The notes beneath the pieces were generated by a model, which was not told where the DNA came from, made no database searches, and worked only from the letters and a program-made list of their open reading frames with translations. 64,000 nucleotides of DNA. It comes from RI-153 sp963721725. GTDB taxonomy: Bacteria > Chloroflexota > Anaerolineae > Caldilineales > Caldilineaceae. Each line of letters opens with the position of its first letter. The stretch's first letter is position 1. The stretch is taken from assembly GCA_963721725.1 (NCBI GenBank), contig CAVRLX010000003.1, positions 310,001-374,000 of the forward strand. Reading direction: 5' to 3'. Made by a program: the position numbers and the translations under genes. This document shows, piece by piece, positions 52,775-62,347 of this stretch.

Positions 52775-54607
52775 ATGTCTGAACAGGACCATTTCGAAGA
52801 AGAAGAATTTAATACACAGTTCAACGGGCAGACGATCCTGCGCATCTTGAAACAGGGACTTCCCCACTGGCCGTTGATGGCAGTTTTTCTCTTTTGTATC
52901 AGCGCCGTGGCCGGGGTGGAGTCGTATCAGACCTTCCTGAGCAAGCGCATTATCGACGAGGGCATTATCGCCCGTGACAGCCAACAACTGATTAGTTTGG
53001 TCATGCAATATGGCGCCTTCCTGCTGGTGCAGGCGGTGCTGGTCTTTGGCTTCATCTCGGCGGCGGGCCGCTTGGGTGAGCGGGTGCAATATGACCTGCG
53101 CAAGAAGATGTTCGAGCGGCTACAAAGTCTCTCGCTCTCGTACTATAACCGCACGCCGGTGGGCTGGCTGATGTCGCGGGTGACCAGTGATTCGTCCCGT
53201 GTGGGCGAGCTGGTCTCGTGGGGCTTTCTGGACACGGTGTGGGGCATCAGCAACGTGATCATCGCCATGGGCTTCATGCTCTATCTCAACTGGCAGTTGG
53301 GGCTGATTGTGGCGGTGATTATCCCGATCTTGATTGTGGTGGCGGGGCAATTTCAGAAGAAGATCCTGGGCGAGTACCGCACCGTGCGCAAGGTGAACTC
53401 CAAGATCACCGGCGCGTACAACGAGAGCATCACCGGTGTGCGCGTGGTCAAGGCGCTGCGCCGTGAGGAGAAGAACCACGAAGAGTTCGGCCAGTTGACC
53501 GGCGAAATGCACAATGCCGCTTTCCGCGCGGCGTGGCTGTCGGCGCTCTTCTTGCCCACGGTGCAGTTGATCAGCGCGGTGGGCGTGGGGGCCGTGCTCT
53601 GGTATGGCGGTTGGCAGTTCGAGCAGGGCTGGATCAGCATTGGCACGATTCAAGCCTTCATCTCGTACATCACCTTCATGCTCTGGCCGATTCAGGAGAT
53701 GGCACGCGTCTATGCCGAGATGCAACAGGCCGTGGCGTCGGGCGAGCGTATCTTCTCGCTGATTGACGCCGTGCCGGAGATTCAAGACAGCGCCGCTGCA
53801 ATGGACCCCGGTTCGCTGCGCGGCGAGATTGTCTTCGACAACGTCACCTTCTGGTACGACGACGAAAAAGAGAAGCCGGTGTTGGAGAACTTCAACCTGA
53901 CCATCAAACAGGGCGAGACCATCGCGCTGGTGGGGCCAACCGGCGCGGGCAAGTCGACACTGGTCAACCTGGTCTGTCGCTTCTTCGAGCCACAGATCGG
54001 CACGATCCACATTGCCGGCCACGACTACAAAGCGCTGACGTTGCACGGCATCCACTCGCGGATCGGCATGGTCTTGCAGACGCCCCACCTCTTCTCCGGC
54101 ACGATCCGTGAGAATCTGCGCTACGGGCGGCTGGAAGCCAGCGACGCCGAGATCGAAGAGGCGGCGCGAATGGCCGGGGCCGATGCCTTTATTCAGGAGT
54201 TGGACAAGGGCTACGACACCGAAGTGGGCGAGGGCGGTGTGCTGCTCTCGGTGGGACAGAAGCAGTTGATCAGCCTGGCGCGGGCCGTGCTGGCCCAGCC
54301 CGACATCTTTGTGATGGACGAGGCCACCAGTTCGGTGGATACGCTGACCGAGGCATTGATCCAGCGCGGCATGGAGCGCATGATGACAGGGCGCACCAGC
54401 TTTGTGATCGCCCACCGCCTCAGCACCATCAAACGCGCCGACCGTATCCTGGTCATCGAAAACGGCGGCGTCTCGGAGATGGGCAGCCACGCCGAGTTGA
54501 TCAAGGCGCGCGGCCACTACTACAACCTCTACACCAAGCAGTTCCGCGAGGAGATGTGGGGGCAGGAAGAGGGCGCGTTCCACGAGGAAGCGCCGGTGAT
54601 GGCGTAG
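52775..54607 (+). CDS. ABC exporter subunit 2, BmrD-like with catalytic Glu
   Basis: A 610-residue exporter half-transporter. Six membrane helices lie in the first 330 residues. The ATPase domain has Walker A GPTGAGKST, Walker B DIFVMDEATSSVD with the catalytic Glu, and an altered signature LSVGQKQL instead of LSGGQ. Together with subunit 1 (Asp in Walker B, normal signature) this gives one competent and one degenerate ATP site, as in TM287/288 and BmrCD. Likely a multidrug or lipid exporter. GGAGAG precedes the ATG. It follows subunit 1 by 98 bp. Confidence 0.93.
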   Translation: MSEQDHFEEEEFNTQFNGQTILRILKQGLPHWPLMAVFLFCISAVAGVESYQTFLSKRIIDEGIIARDSQQLISLVMQYGAFLLVQAVLVFGFISAAGRLGERVQYDLRKKMFERLQSLSLSYYNRTPVGWLMSRVTSDSSRVGELVSWGFLDTVWGISNVIIAMGFMLYLNWQLGLIVAVIIPILIVVAGQFQKKILGEYRTVRKVNSKITGAYNESITGVRVVKALRREEKNHEEFGQLTGEMHNAAFRAAWLSALFLPTVQLISAVGVGAVLWYGGWQFEQGWISIGTIQAFISYITFMLWPIQEMARVYAEMQQAVASGERIFSLIDAVPEIQDSAAAMDPGSLRGEIVFDNVTFWYDDEKEKPVLENFNLTIKQGETIALVGPTGAGKSTLVNLVCRFFEPQIGTIHIAGHDYKALTLHGIHSRIGMVLQTPHLFSGTIRENLRYGRLEASDAEIEEAARMAGADAFIQELDKGYDTEVGEGGVLLSVGQKQLISLARAVLAQPDIFVMDEATSSVDTLTEALIQRGMERMMTGRTSFVIAHRLSTIKRADRILVIENGGVSEMGSHAELIKARGHYYNLYTKQFREEMWGQEEGAFHEEAPVMA

Positions 54608-54613
54608 GCGACA

Positions 54614-54648
54614 GCGGACCGCGGACGACAGACGGCGGACCGCAGACA
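54614..54648. repeat. Intergenic heptamer array
   Basis: Five units GCGGACC, GCGGACG, ACAGACG, GCGGACC, GCAGACA follow the exporter stop codon. The unit type is the same as that inserted in the subunit 1 gene. Confidence 0.75.
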
Positions 54649-54657
54649 GATTTAACG

Positions 54658-54696
54658 AAAGAGAGCGTCACCGAAACCTGATGGCGCTCTCTTTTT
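54658..54696 (+). terminator. Terminator of the ABC exporter operon
   Basis: AAAGAGAGCGTCA and ATGGCGCTCTCTTT (one G-U pair) form a long stem with a short loop, followed by TTTTTATTG. Confidence 0.85.
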
Positions 54697-54711
54697 ATTG
54701 ACCTCGTTTGG

Positions 54712-54740
54712 TTGCGAAAGCGCCCCCGCTGATGTATAGT
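54712..54740 (+). promoter_or_regulatory. Promoter of the LivK-like lipoprotein gene
   Basis: TTGCGA (54712-54717), a 17-bp spacer and TATAGT (54735-54740). The leader would be about 75 nt. Confidence 0.55.
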
Positions 54741-54822
54741 GCTTGCGCCAAAAGCACGGATTCCCCCGTTCCCTCAGTTTGATTTCCCTTTTCCATCAAC
54801 CCTATTTTCAGAGGAGCTTCGC

Positions 54823-56055
54823 ATGAATCGTCGTTCGCTTGGAGTAACCATTGTGATCTTGCTGGCGCTGTTGCTGTCGGCCTGCCAGCAACTACAGGTG
54901 CAGCCGCCCGCAGCCGCGCCCCAACCCGCCGCCAGCGGATCCCAGACCTATGTGCTGGGCATTGTGCAGCCCTTCACCGGCTCGCTGGGATCGTTCGGCA
55001 CCGACTTCCGCAAGGGCATCGAACTGGCCGTGGAAGAGATGAACGCCCAGCTCGAGGCGGCTGGATCGGCGGTGCGCTTTAGCACGGTCAGCGCCGACAC
55101 CGAAGGCACACCCGACGGCGCGGCCAAAGCGGTGCAGACCGTGGTGCAGACCAGCGGCGCGCAGGTAATCGTGGGGCCGCTCACCACCAGCGAAGTGCTG
55201 GGGGCCAAACAGTTCGCCGACGAAAACCAGATCGTGTTGGTGGCTCCGGCCTCCAGCGGGCCAGCCGGCGGCATTCCCGGTGACTATATTTACCGGCTGA
55301 TGTACCCGCCGGACACCTTCGCCGGGCAGGCGTTTAGCCAGATTGCCGTCAGCCGCGGCTATGAAAATATCGTGATCTTGCAGGTGGACGATGCCTTCGG
55401 CAACGGCCTGACCGAGATCTTCGACAAAAATTTTGACGGCGAGATTTCTGTCACCAAGTATGCGCCGGAACCCACCGATCTCTCCAGCGAGGTCTCCAAG
55501 ATCAGCAGCGAGATCGTCAGCCTGTCGGCCAACGGCCCCACCGCCTTTTTCTGTATTTGCTTCCTGGGCGATGGGCAGAAGGTGTTGCAACTGGCGATTA
55601 CCGATCAGAATCTGCAAGGCGTCGATCGGATCGGCGTGGAAAATCTGGCAAACGCCGACATCCTGGCCGACCCGGCCCACGCCCAACTGCTGCAAGACAT
55701 GAACTTTATTTCGGTCTCGTTTGCCGAAAGCTCCACGCCCAACACGCAGCCCTTTATTGACGCGTTCACGGCCAAGAATGGCGCGGCCCCCGGCCCGTTT
55801 ACCAACTATGCCTATGACGCTGCCAACGTTGCCATGCTTACCATGCTGGCGGCGGGGAACAACGGCGCGGCTGTCAAGGGGATGCTGCCCTTTGTTGCCA
55901 ACCACTACATTGGCACAGCGGTGCAGACCTATCTCGACGAGAACGGCGATCAGGCTGTGGTGAACTATGGGATTTATCAGGTGTCCGAGGATGGGGCTTC
56001 GTTTGTGCAGATCGGCTCGTATGACGGCTCGACCGGTCAGGTGACGTTTGAGTAG
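54823..56055 (+). CDS. Branched-chain amino acid-type ABC substrate-binding lipoprotein (LivK-like)
   Basis: A 410-residue periplasmic-binding-fold type I protein. The signal sequence ends in a lipobox (LLALLLSACQQ) and an Ala/Pro/Gln linker follows. The binding fold starts YVLGIVQPFTGSLGSFGTDF, with GTPDGAAKAVQTVVQTSGAQVIVGPLTTSEVLG and later NIVILQVDDAFGNGL. Such proteins bind branched-chain or other amino acids, amides or aromatics. The permease and ATPase genes expected for a Liv system are not adjacent. GAGGAG lies eight bases before the ATG. It is flanked by its own promoter and terminator, so it is a single-gene unit. Confidence 0.88.
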   Translation: MNRRSLGVTIVILLALLLSACQQLQVQPPAAAPQPAASGSQTYVLGIVQPFTGSLGSFGTDFRKGIELAVEEMNAQLEAAGSAVRFSTVSADTEGTPDGAAKAVQTVVQTSGAQVIVGPLTTSEVLGAKQFADENQIVLVAPASSGPAGGIPGDYIYRLMYPPDTFAGQAFSQIAVSRGYENIVILQVDDAFGNGLTEIFDKNFDGEISVTKYAPEPTDLSSEVSKISSEIVSLSANGPTAFFCICFLGDGQKVLQLAITDQNLQGVDRIGVENLANADILADPAHAQLLQDMNFISVSFAESSTPNTQPFIDAFTAKNGAAPGPFTNYAYDAANVAMLTMLAAGNNGAAVKGMLPFVANHYIGTAVQTYLDENGDQAVVNYGIYQVSEDGASFVQIGSYDGSTGQVTFE

Positions 56056-56087
56056 CGAGGAGTGACTGAGAGGTTACTGTACGACTT

Positions 56088-56125
56088 AAACCTGCCAGGT
56101 TTTCTGAAACCTGGCAGGTTTTTTG
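56088..56125. terminator. Strong bidirectional terminator
   Basis: AAACCTGCCAGGTTT (56088-56102) and its complement (56107-56121) with loop TCTG and a T run at 56119-56124. It serves the LivK-like gene and, from the other side, the peroxiredoxin gene. Confidence 0.9.
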
Positions 56126-56126
56126 A

Positions 56127-56588
56127 TCAACCTAGTGCGCCAATCGCCTCGGTGATGCTGTCTTCGGGCTTGACGCTGTAATGGGCGTCTACAATTTTAC
56201 CCGTTTCGTCAATCACGAAATGGCTGCGATGAATGCCCATAGACGTGCGCCCATAGGCTGTCTTTTCGCCCCACACGCCATAGGCATCGGCGATGGCATG
56301 GTCGGCATCCACCAGCAGCGTAAAGGGCAGATCGAACTTGCTCTTAAAACTGCGATGGCTCTCGGCGTCGTCGGGGCTGACCCCCAACACAACGCCATTT
56401 TTCTCTTGAATCATCGGGTAGTTGTCGCGGAATCCACAGGCCTGGGTGGTGCAGCCAGGGGTATCATCCTTGGGGTAAAAGTACAAAATGACACGCTGCC
56501 CGCGATAATCGGCCAAGGTGACAGATTCACCGCTGTCGGTAATCGCTTCAAATTCAGGGGCAATGTCGCCAATGGTTAAATTCGCCAT
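56127..56588 (-). CDS. bcp: Thiol peroxidase of the Bcp/PrxQ family
   Basis: A 153-residue peroxiredoxin that reduces peroxides using thioredoxin. The signature FYPKDDTPGCTTQACGFRD has the peroxidatic Cys (PGCT) and, five residues later, the resolving Cys, as in E. coli Bcp. The N-terminus (IGDIAPEFEAITDSG) and SHFVIDETGKI are typical. No signal peptide. GAGGAGA precedes the ATG at 56588. It stands alone between a terminator and a 246-bp gap with no recognisable feature. Confidence 0.95.
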   Translation of the reverse strand: MANLTIGDIAPEFEAITDSGESVTLADYRGQRVILYFYPKDDTPGCTTQACGFRDNYPMIQEKNGVVLGVSPDDAESHRSFKSKFDLPFTLLVDADHAIADAYGVWGEKTAYGRTSMGIHRSHFVIDETGKIVDAHYSVKPEDSITEAIGALG

Positions 56589-56834
56589 ACAGGTCTCCTC
56601 TTCAATCTTAGCATTACGATGGATTGACTCCGATCGGATAACACGTTTATTGTACCGATATCAGGGGCACGATGGTGTAAGCTTGCTCTATGCCCAGCGA
56701 CTTGCAGCTATCTGTGCAAGCGTTCTGCCGCCTGACAACAAAAAGCGCCAATCACAAAAAATATACAGCAGGTGCATTGGAGTTTACAATAAAGGTTGTT
56801 TGTGTTTGGATGATTCAAGGAGTTCGTACAATTT

Positions 56835-58659
56835 ATGCCCCTCAAAATTTCTCATCGCTATTGGCAAGGTCTGATTCTGCTTTTGGCCTTGCTGTGGATT
56901 GGCCCTGGCGCAGCCGCACAGGAGGCAGCCAGCGTCCAGCCTCGGCTCCAACAAGAGCTAACCCGCACCGGCACAGCCTCGTTTTTGGTGATCTTGAAAG
57001 CACAGCCCCAGGCGGATCTCTTTTTGCAACGGCGCGGCCTGCAACGGGCCACACGCGCCCAAAAGGGCGCGGCGCTTTATGGCTATCTCTCCGATTTTAG
57101 CCACCAACAGCAATCGGGTTTGCTGGCCTGGTTGGAGGATCAAGGCGTCGCCTATCGACCCTTTTATATTATCAACGCCGTGGAGGTGACCGGCGATGCG
57201 GCGCTGGTGGCGGCGCTGCGTCAACGCCCAGAGGTGGATCGGCTGGTGGCGAATCCGCTGATCCGGTTGCCATTGGAGCCAACCAGCGCCACACCGCGTA
57301 CGTTGCAAATGCCCGAAATTCCCTACGGGGTGCGCAATATCCACGCGCCCCAGGTGTGGGATCAGGGATATACGGGCAAAGGGATCGTAATTGGCAGCCA
57401 GGATACCGGCGTGGATCGGGAACACCTGGCCCTGAAAGCGCGCTATCGAGGCTGGAACGCCGAGACGCAGACGGTGACTCACCCCTATAACTGGTTTGAT
57501 GCCTGGGGCACGCAGGGGCGCGTGCGGTGCAGCCAGGATCCCCAGGTTCCGTGTGATGATGGCGATCATGGCACACACACGGTGGGCACGCTGCTGGGCC
57601 GTGATGATACCTATGGCAAAACCGGCATTATCACCGGCGTGGCCCCCGATGCCCAATGGATCGGTTGCCGCAACATGAACCGGGGCAATGGCACACCAGC
57701 CAGCTATATTGCCTGCTTCCAGTTCTTTCTTGCGCCCTATCCCCAAACCGGCAATCCAGCCGAGGATGGCAACCCGGCGCTGGCCCCGCACATTATCAAC
57801 AATTCGTGGTATTGCCCGCCCGAAGAGGGGTGCGACTTTGAATCGCTACGCCAAGTGGTCCAAGTGGCGCGGGCGGCTGGGATCATGGTCGTTGTCTCGG
57901 CAGGCAACAACGGTTCAGGCTGCGCCACGGTGCAATATCCAATCTCGGCCTATGCCGAAGTTTTCAGCGTGGGTGCGGTTGACAGCAGCGACGCAATTGC
58001 CGGTTTTAGCAGCCGTGGACCGGTGCTGGTTGATGGCAGTGGGCGCATGAAGCCAGAGATCACAGCGCCCGGTGTGGGAACTTTTTCAACGTTGCCAGGG
58101 GGCAGCTATGGCTCCAAAAGCGGTACGAGTATGGCCTCGCCACACGTGGCGGGCGCGGTGGCCCTGCTTTGGTCGGCGGTCCCCCACGTAATCGGCCAGA
58201 TCAGCGAGACCGAGCAGATCTTCATGAAAAGCGCGTCTGCCGGTGGCCTATCCGAATTTTAACGTCACCAATGGAGATCGTTTTACCTGTACCCTGGGCG
58301 AAACGCCCACAGTTCCCAACCATACCTATGGCTATGGGCGGCTGGATGTTGCGGCGGCAGTGGCGATGGCCCAACAGCCCGCCACGTTGACGGTCAAGGC
58401 AACGGCGTCGCGATCTACACAACTTGCCAATCAACAACTTGTGCTAGAAGATCTGCTCACTGGCTATCGCTATGAAGGTCTCACCAATGCCAATGGGGAC
58501 TTTACATTCCCACGCCTCTATAGCGGCAATTATATCCTGTCGATTAAGAACGGATCAGCAGAAAATCGGATACAGATCACCCTGTCGGCCTCAGAAACCA
58601 AAGAGGTGACATTGGTGATTGGCTCCAAGTTTTATCTGCCCTTGATTCACAAAGAATAG
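56835..58659 (+). CDS. Secreted subtilisin-like S8 peptidase (one frameshift)
   Basis: About 608 residues. Signal peptide (LILLLALLWIGPGAAA), an inhibitor-I9-like propeptide (about 48-145), then the catalytic domain with Asp190 (SQDTGVD), His245 (DGDHGTHTVG), the oxyanion Asn in INNSWY and Ser432 (SGTSMASPHVAG). Near 58236 one extra T breaks the frame; without it KSALPVAYPNF joins the parts. The C-terminal domain (about 110 residues) looks like a carboxypeptidase-regulatory/CnaB-type beta domain (YEGLTNANGDFTFPRLYSG) and ends KFYLPLIHKE. AAGGAG lies twelve bases before the ATG, a long spacing. Predicted extracellular protease. Confidence 0.9.
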
Positions 58660-58661
58660 AG

Positions 58662-58681
58662 GTGAAATATTTGTTTCACCC
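58662..58681 (+). terminator. Small hairpin after the subtilisin gene
   Basis: GGTGAAA and TTTCACC pair around a short AT loop directly after the stop. There is no long U tract. The gap 58682-58898 shows no gene. Confidence 0.4.
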
Positions 58682-58898
58682 CTGGGCAGACTCTGATGCG
58701 GTTGGGGCAAAGGGCGCAAACGCCTCACGGGGACGGTCACTTGGTGCATGATGGCGGCGGCCACGCTGCCAAAAAGCAACCGTCGCAGACCCGTGCGCCG
58801 GAGAGTCTACCTGCATCATCACGCGCTTTGATCTGCCCAGTGGATAGGCTTTTTCAGTACTTGTGTTTTGTTGAAATTTCGGGGGAAATTTGCTCACT

Positions 58899-59573
58899 AT
58901 GTTTGCATTGAATTTTTATCGCAAAACGCGACAAGAGAAAGGGGCGCGGGCTGATCGGGCCACCGCCCAGACCAGCCCAGTAGTCTTGGTCCCTGGCTAT
59001 CGGGACAACTCATTGGTTTTTCGCCGTCTCACCCATTTTCTGCGTGAAAGCGGCTTCGACATCCACCCACTGACCTTGCAGCCCAGTGATGGCCGTGTTC
59101 CGCTCAACGAACTGGCCCAGCAAGTGGCAGCCTATGTGGAAAAAACCTTTCCCGACGGCAAGCCATTGAATTTTGTGGGGTTTAGCATGGGGGGAATTGT
59201 TGCGCGCTACTATCTGCAACGGCTGGACGGGCTGGCGCGTGCCGAGCGGCTGGTGACGCTGGGATCGCCGCACCGGGGCACGTGGATGGCCTATTACAGC
59301 AGTCGTCCTGGCGTGCGCCAGATGCGCCCCAACAGCTCCTTTTTACAGGATTTGGCCCAAGACGAGGCTACGTTGGATCGGATTCACTTTACCTCGATCT
59401 GGACGCCGTTGGACCTGACGATTATGCCATCGTCCAGCTCCAAAATCGCGGCTGGGCACCATAAACCGCTGCTGCTGCCCTATCATCGGGCGCTGGTGAC
59501 GGATAGTCGCTCGTTACAGTTGGTGGCAAATGCACTGGTGGAGCCGATTGCAGGACGATTGGCTGTGCAGTAA
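58899..59573 (+). CDS. Alpha/beta hydrolase, lipase-like
   Basis: A 224-residue alpha/beta-hydrolase with the features of short LipA-type triacylglycerol lipases. VVLVPGYRDNSLVFRRL gives the oxyanion region, NFVGFSMGGIVARYYLQRL the nucleophile elbow (GFSMG), SPHRGTWMAYY follows it, and the catalytic Asp and His are probably in TPLDLTIMP and LPYHRALVTD. No clear signal peptide, so location is uncertain. The ATG at 58899 has GGGGAAA ten bases upstream. It ends 6 bp before the convergent cyclase gene. Confidence 0.82.
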   Translation: MFALNFYRKTRQEKGARADRATAQTSPVVLVPGYRDNSLVFRRLTHFLRESGFDIHPLTLQPSDGRVPLNELAQQVAAYVEKTFPDGKPLNFVGFSMGGIVARYYLQRLDGLARAERLVTLGSPHRGTWMAYYSSRPGVRQMRPNSSFLQDLAQDEATLDRIHFTSIWTPLDLTIMPSSSSKIAAGHHKPLLLPYHRALVTDSRSLQLVANALVEPIAGRLAVQ

Positions 59574-59579
59574 GGAGAG

Positions 59580-60686
59580 TTAGAGGCCAGTGAGATCGTC
59601 GAGTTTGTAGATCATCACCGGGGTTTGGCGACCTTTGAGGCTACGCATGCCGATCTCGGTCAAGTGGGTGTGCTCGCCAGGTAGGAGGCGGGCCGTGGCA
59701 TCGCTGATCAGGATGCTGTTATCTTCGCTCTCTTCTTGGAGCCGTTTGGCAAGGTTGACGGTATCGCCAATCGCCGTGTAGTTCATAAACTGCGGCGTGC
59801 CAATGTTGCCAATCACGGTCTCGCCTGTGTGAATGCCCACGCGCACATTCAGCGCCGGGTGATGGTTTTGGCCCCATTCAACAATGCGGTTGCGCATGGC
59901 AATGGCACTGCGGGCGGCGCGCAGCGCATGGTCGGGTTGGGCAACGGGGGCATTGAAGAGAGCCATGACACCGTCACCGATGAATTTGTCCATGGTGCCC
60001 TCTTCTTCCAAAATGGCGTTGGTAACCAACGATAGGTGTTCATTCAACACGTGTAACACACGGTCCGGTTCCAGCATGTGCGATAGCGGCGTAAAATCGC
60101 AAAAATCCATGAAAAGCACAGTAGCAATTTGGCGCTCACCGCCTAAACTAGGAAGAGTGGGGCTGGATAAGAGCCGTTCAACTACAGGGGCCGCCATATA
60201 GCGGCTAAAGAGATCACGCAGTTTATCGTGGGCAATCTGCAATTCACGCTGAAGTTTCACATTCTCACGGCGCAGGCGGCTCTTTTCCAGGGCTTGGCGA
60301 ATCCGTACCCGAATGGTTTTGAGGGTGAAGGGCTTGCCCACAAAATCGTCCGCACCATCCAACATGGCCTGCACCACTAATTGTTCCGAGGAGAGGGCGC
60401 TGACCATGATCACGCCCGTCACCAAATCGTAGCGGCGCAACTCTTTCAAGACAGCCATGCCATCCATCTGGGGCATCACGACATCGAGCAACACCAGATC
60501 AGGTTGGCGAGCTTCAATGGTCTCCAACGCTTCTACACCATTCGTCGCCTGAAAAATTTCAAAGCCATCGGCTTGTAGAATCTTCCGAATCAACTGGAGC
60601 GTATCGGGTTCGTCATCTACAAGCAAAATACGGGGTTTGACGTGTAGAGTTTCTACAGGCTGCAAATTTGTGTTATCCAGTGTCAT
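59580..60686 (-). CDS. Response regulator with class III adenylate/guanylate cyclase output
   Basis: A 368-residue cytoplasmic protein. The receiver domain has the acidic pair VDDEP, the phosphorylated Asp68 (LVLLDVVMP) and the Lys in VGKPF. A coiled coil follows (LEKSRLRRENVKLQRELQIAHDKL, in part). The cyclase domain has both metal-binding Asp (LFMDFCDFTPLS and KFIGDGVMALF) and the transition-state Asn/Arg in IGDTVNLAKRLQ, so it should be active. The Lys before FIGDG is the purine-recognising position; the ATP/GTP choice is not clear. It is divergent from the GAF membrane protein. The start at 60686 lacks a clear Shine-Dalgarno. Confidence 0.9.
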   Translation of the reverse strand: MTLDNTNLQPVETLHVKPRILLVDDEPDTLQLIRKILQADGFEIFQATNGVEALETIEARQPDLVLLDVVMPQMDGMAVLKELRRYDLVTGVIMVSALSSEQLVVQAMLDGADDFVGKPFTLKTIRVRIRQALEKSRLRRENVKLQRELQIAHDKLRDLFSRYMAAPVVERLLSSPTLPSLGGERQIATVLFMDFCDFTPLSHMLEPDRVLHVLNEHLSLVTNAILEEEGTMDKFIGDGVMALFNAPVAQPDHALRAARSAIAMRNRIVEWGQNHHPALNVRVGIHTGETVIGNIGTPQFMNYTAIGDTVNLAKRLQEESEDNSILISDATARLLPGEHTHLTEIGMRSLKGRQTPVMIYKLDDLTGL

Positions 60687-60933
60687 TATACCCACTATTC
60701 TATATGCGTAGAGAGATGATGACAGACAGTCTTTTAACGCCGCCCCCCTTCCCTGGTCCACCAGAAAGGGTAGATGGAATTATAGCACAGGGCTATTCTC
60801 TAGAGGATATGACTTCAGGCTGCCTTCTTCTCCAAATCAATTTACACCCTGTGTGGGGCAAAAGTTGGAAGAGTTTACCTGCTTTCAGCGCACTCTCCCC
60901 CGCGGCAAGACGCACGTACCCGATGGGAACTCT

Positions 60934-62340
60934 ATGCCGACACAGCAATCAAATGCATTTTTACCACACTTTATCGAGACCTTTGACAATCTCACCCTGC
61001 CTCTCCTGATCACTTTTCTGCTTTTTTTGAGCTGTATTTTCATTGTGGCCTATCTGGCCTGGAATTCATACAGCTACAAAACATTGATCCGCGAGGCGAT
61101 CCTGCGCGGCCGCCAGAGTGCCTATACCTATACAGGCCAGATCTTGCCGCCCATTGAAAGCGGGGAAGAAGACGAAATTTTCCAATTGGTGGATTCATTG
61201 GGAGGGGCGCTGGCCCAGACTCAACAGCGCTTGGAAGATCAAGCCTATCACCTGCGTATGCTCTACGATCTCAACGAACAGTTCAACCAACAACTATCGC
61301 TGAGCAATATCATCCGCATTGCCATTGATGCCATTTGGCAGGTGGCGCGTGTGGATTTTGTGGCGGTGATGCTGGGCGAAGATGAGCTTGGCCCCTTTCG
61401 CTATGTTGGTATACGTGGGGTAAACGACCCGCTGGACATTCTCGATCAACAGTACAAAGTTCCGCTATGGGGGGTGCTGGCCCAGGCATTGGTTAATCGT
61501 GTGGGGAGCGGAGAAGGCGATTACCTGATTATCTCAGATATGGCTGCCGAAGCCCGACCTCAGCCCGGCGAATTTCCCTGGGACGCATGTAGCGGCAGCT
61601 TTATGATCATCCCCCTGCGCCACAGCGGCAGCACCGTGGGCGCGCTGCTCTTGGGCAGCCTTACACCCAATTATTTCGCCAATACGGATCTCTCCAGCTA
61701 TCTCTATGCCGTGGCTGGCAACACCACCCGCTCCATTCAAGAAGCCCAGTCCCGCCAGCAATCCAACCGCTGGGTCAAACAACTGGTCAGCCTGCAAGTG
61801 CTCACACGCACGATTACGCAAAGCCAAAACTTGGACACAATTTTGCAATCACTTAGCAGTGAGTTGGCGGATATGTTCGGTAGCCTCAACGTCAACATCT
61901 TTCTCGCTGATCCAGAGACCAAAAAGAATACGCTCAGCCTCGATCTGCCCACGCTTACGCTGCACGCGCACCCCTCCATCTCCCCCCAAGATCGCCAGCA
62001 CCTCTGGTCTTCGCCTGTGATGGAACTGGTACAATGGGTCATGGCGGCGGAACAGCCTCTTTTCTTTGACCCTGCCACCCCTCTGGCCGATGCCAGCGAA
62101 CTTTACTATCGCGCCAACGGCCGCGGGCTTCTGGTTCCCATCGGAGAAGAAAACCCACAAGGTGTGATCTTTATCTCCGACCCTATGCGCCCCGTTCCCT
62201 TTGACGAAAACGACATGATCCTCATGCGCACCATTGCCAACAGCGCCGCCATCGCCATCGGCAATGTGCGGCTCTATCAAGAGTTGAACCAAGCCCGCAA
62301 CGATCATCTCCGGGTATCGCTGGTGGGCCAGGAAGTCTAA
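60934..62340 (+). CDS. Membrane-anchored double-GAF protein without output domain
   Basis: A 469-residue protein. One membrane helix (LPLLITFLLFLSCIFIVAYLAW) is followed by a HAMP-like/coiled-coil stretch, then a GAF domain from LSLSNIIRIAIDAIWQVARVDFVAVML to about 280, and a second from LDTILQSLSSELADMFGSLNVNIFL to NSAAIAIGNVRLYQEL. It ends soon after (LVGQEV), where a kinase, cyclase or phosphatase would be expected. The ligand is unknown. The ATG at 60934 is chosen; an in-frame GTG lies 27 codons earlier. It may signal to the cyclase response regulator encoded divergently. Confidence 0.78.
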   Translation: MPTQQSNAFLPHFIETFDNLTLPLLITFLLFLSCIFIVAYLAWNSYSYKTLIREAILRGRQSAYTYTGQILPPIESGEEDEIFQLVDSLGGALAQTQQRLEDQAYHLRMLYDLNEQFNQQLSLSNIIRIAIDAIWQVARVDFVAVMLGEDELGPFRYVGIRGVNDPLDILDQQYKVPLWGVLAQALVNRVGSGEGDYLIISDMAAEARPQPGEFPWDACSGSFMIIPLRHSGSTVGALLLGSLTPNYFANTDLSSYLYAVAGNTTRSIQEAQSRQQSNRWVKQLVSLQVLTRTITQSQNLDTILQSLSSELADMFGSLNVNIFLADPETKKNTLSLDLPTLTLHAHPSISPQDRQHLWSSPVMELVQWVMAAEQPLFFDPATPLADASELYYRANGRGLLVPIGEENPQGVIFISDPMRPVPFDENDMILMRTIANSAAIAIGNVRLYQELNQARNDHLRVSLVGQEV

Positions 62341-62347
62341 TCCCTGT

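Noticed and set aside
53120..54583. Long open frame (487 codons) antisense to ABC exporter subunit 2
   Set aside because: Mirror frame of a GC-rich gene, with no Shine-Dalgarno and His/Arg-rich low-complexity protein. The same applies to long antisense frames at 3432-4811, 33391-34614, 34777-35883 and 36820-37773.
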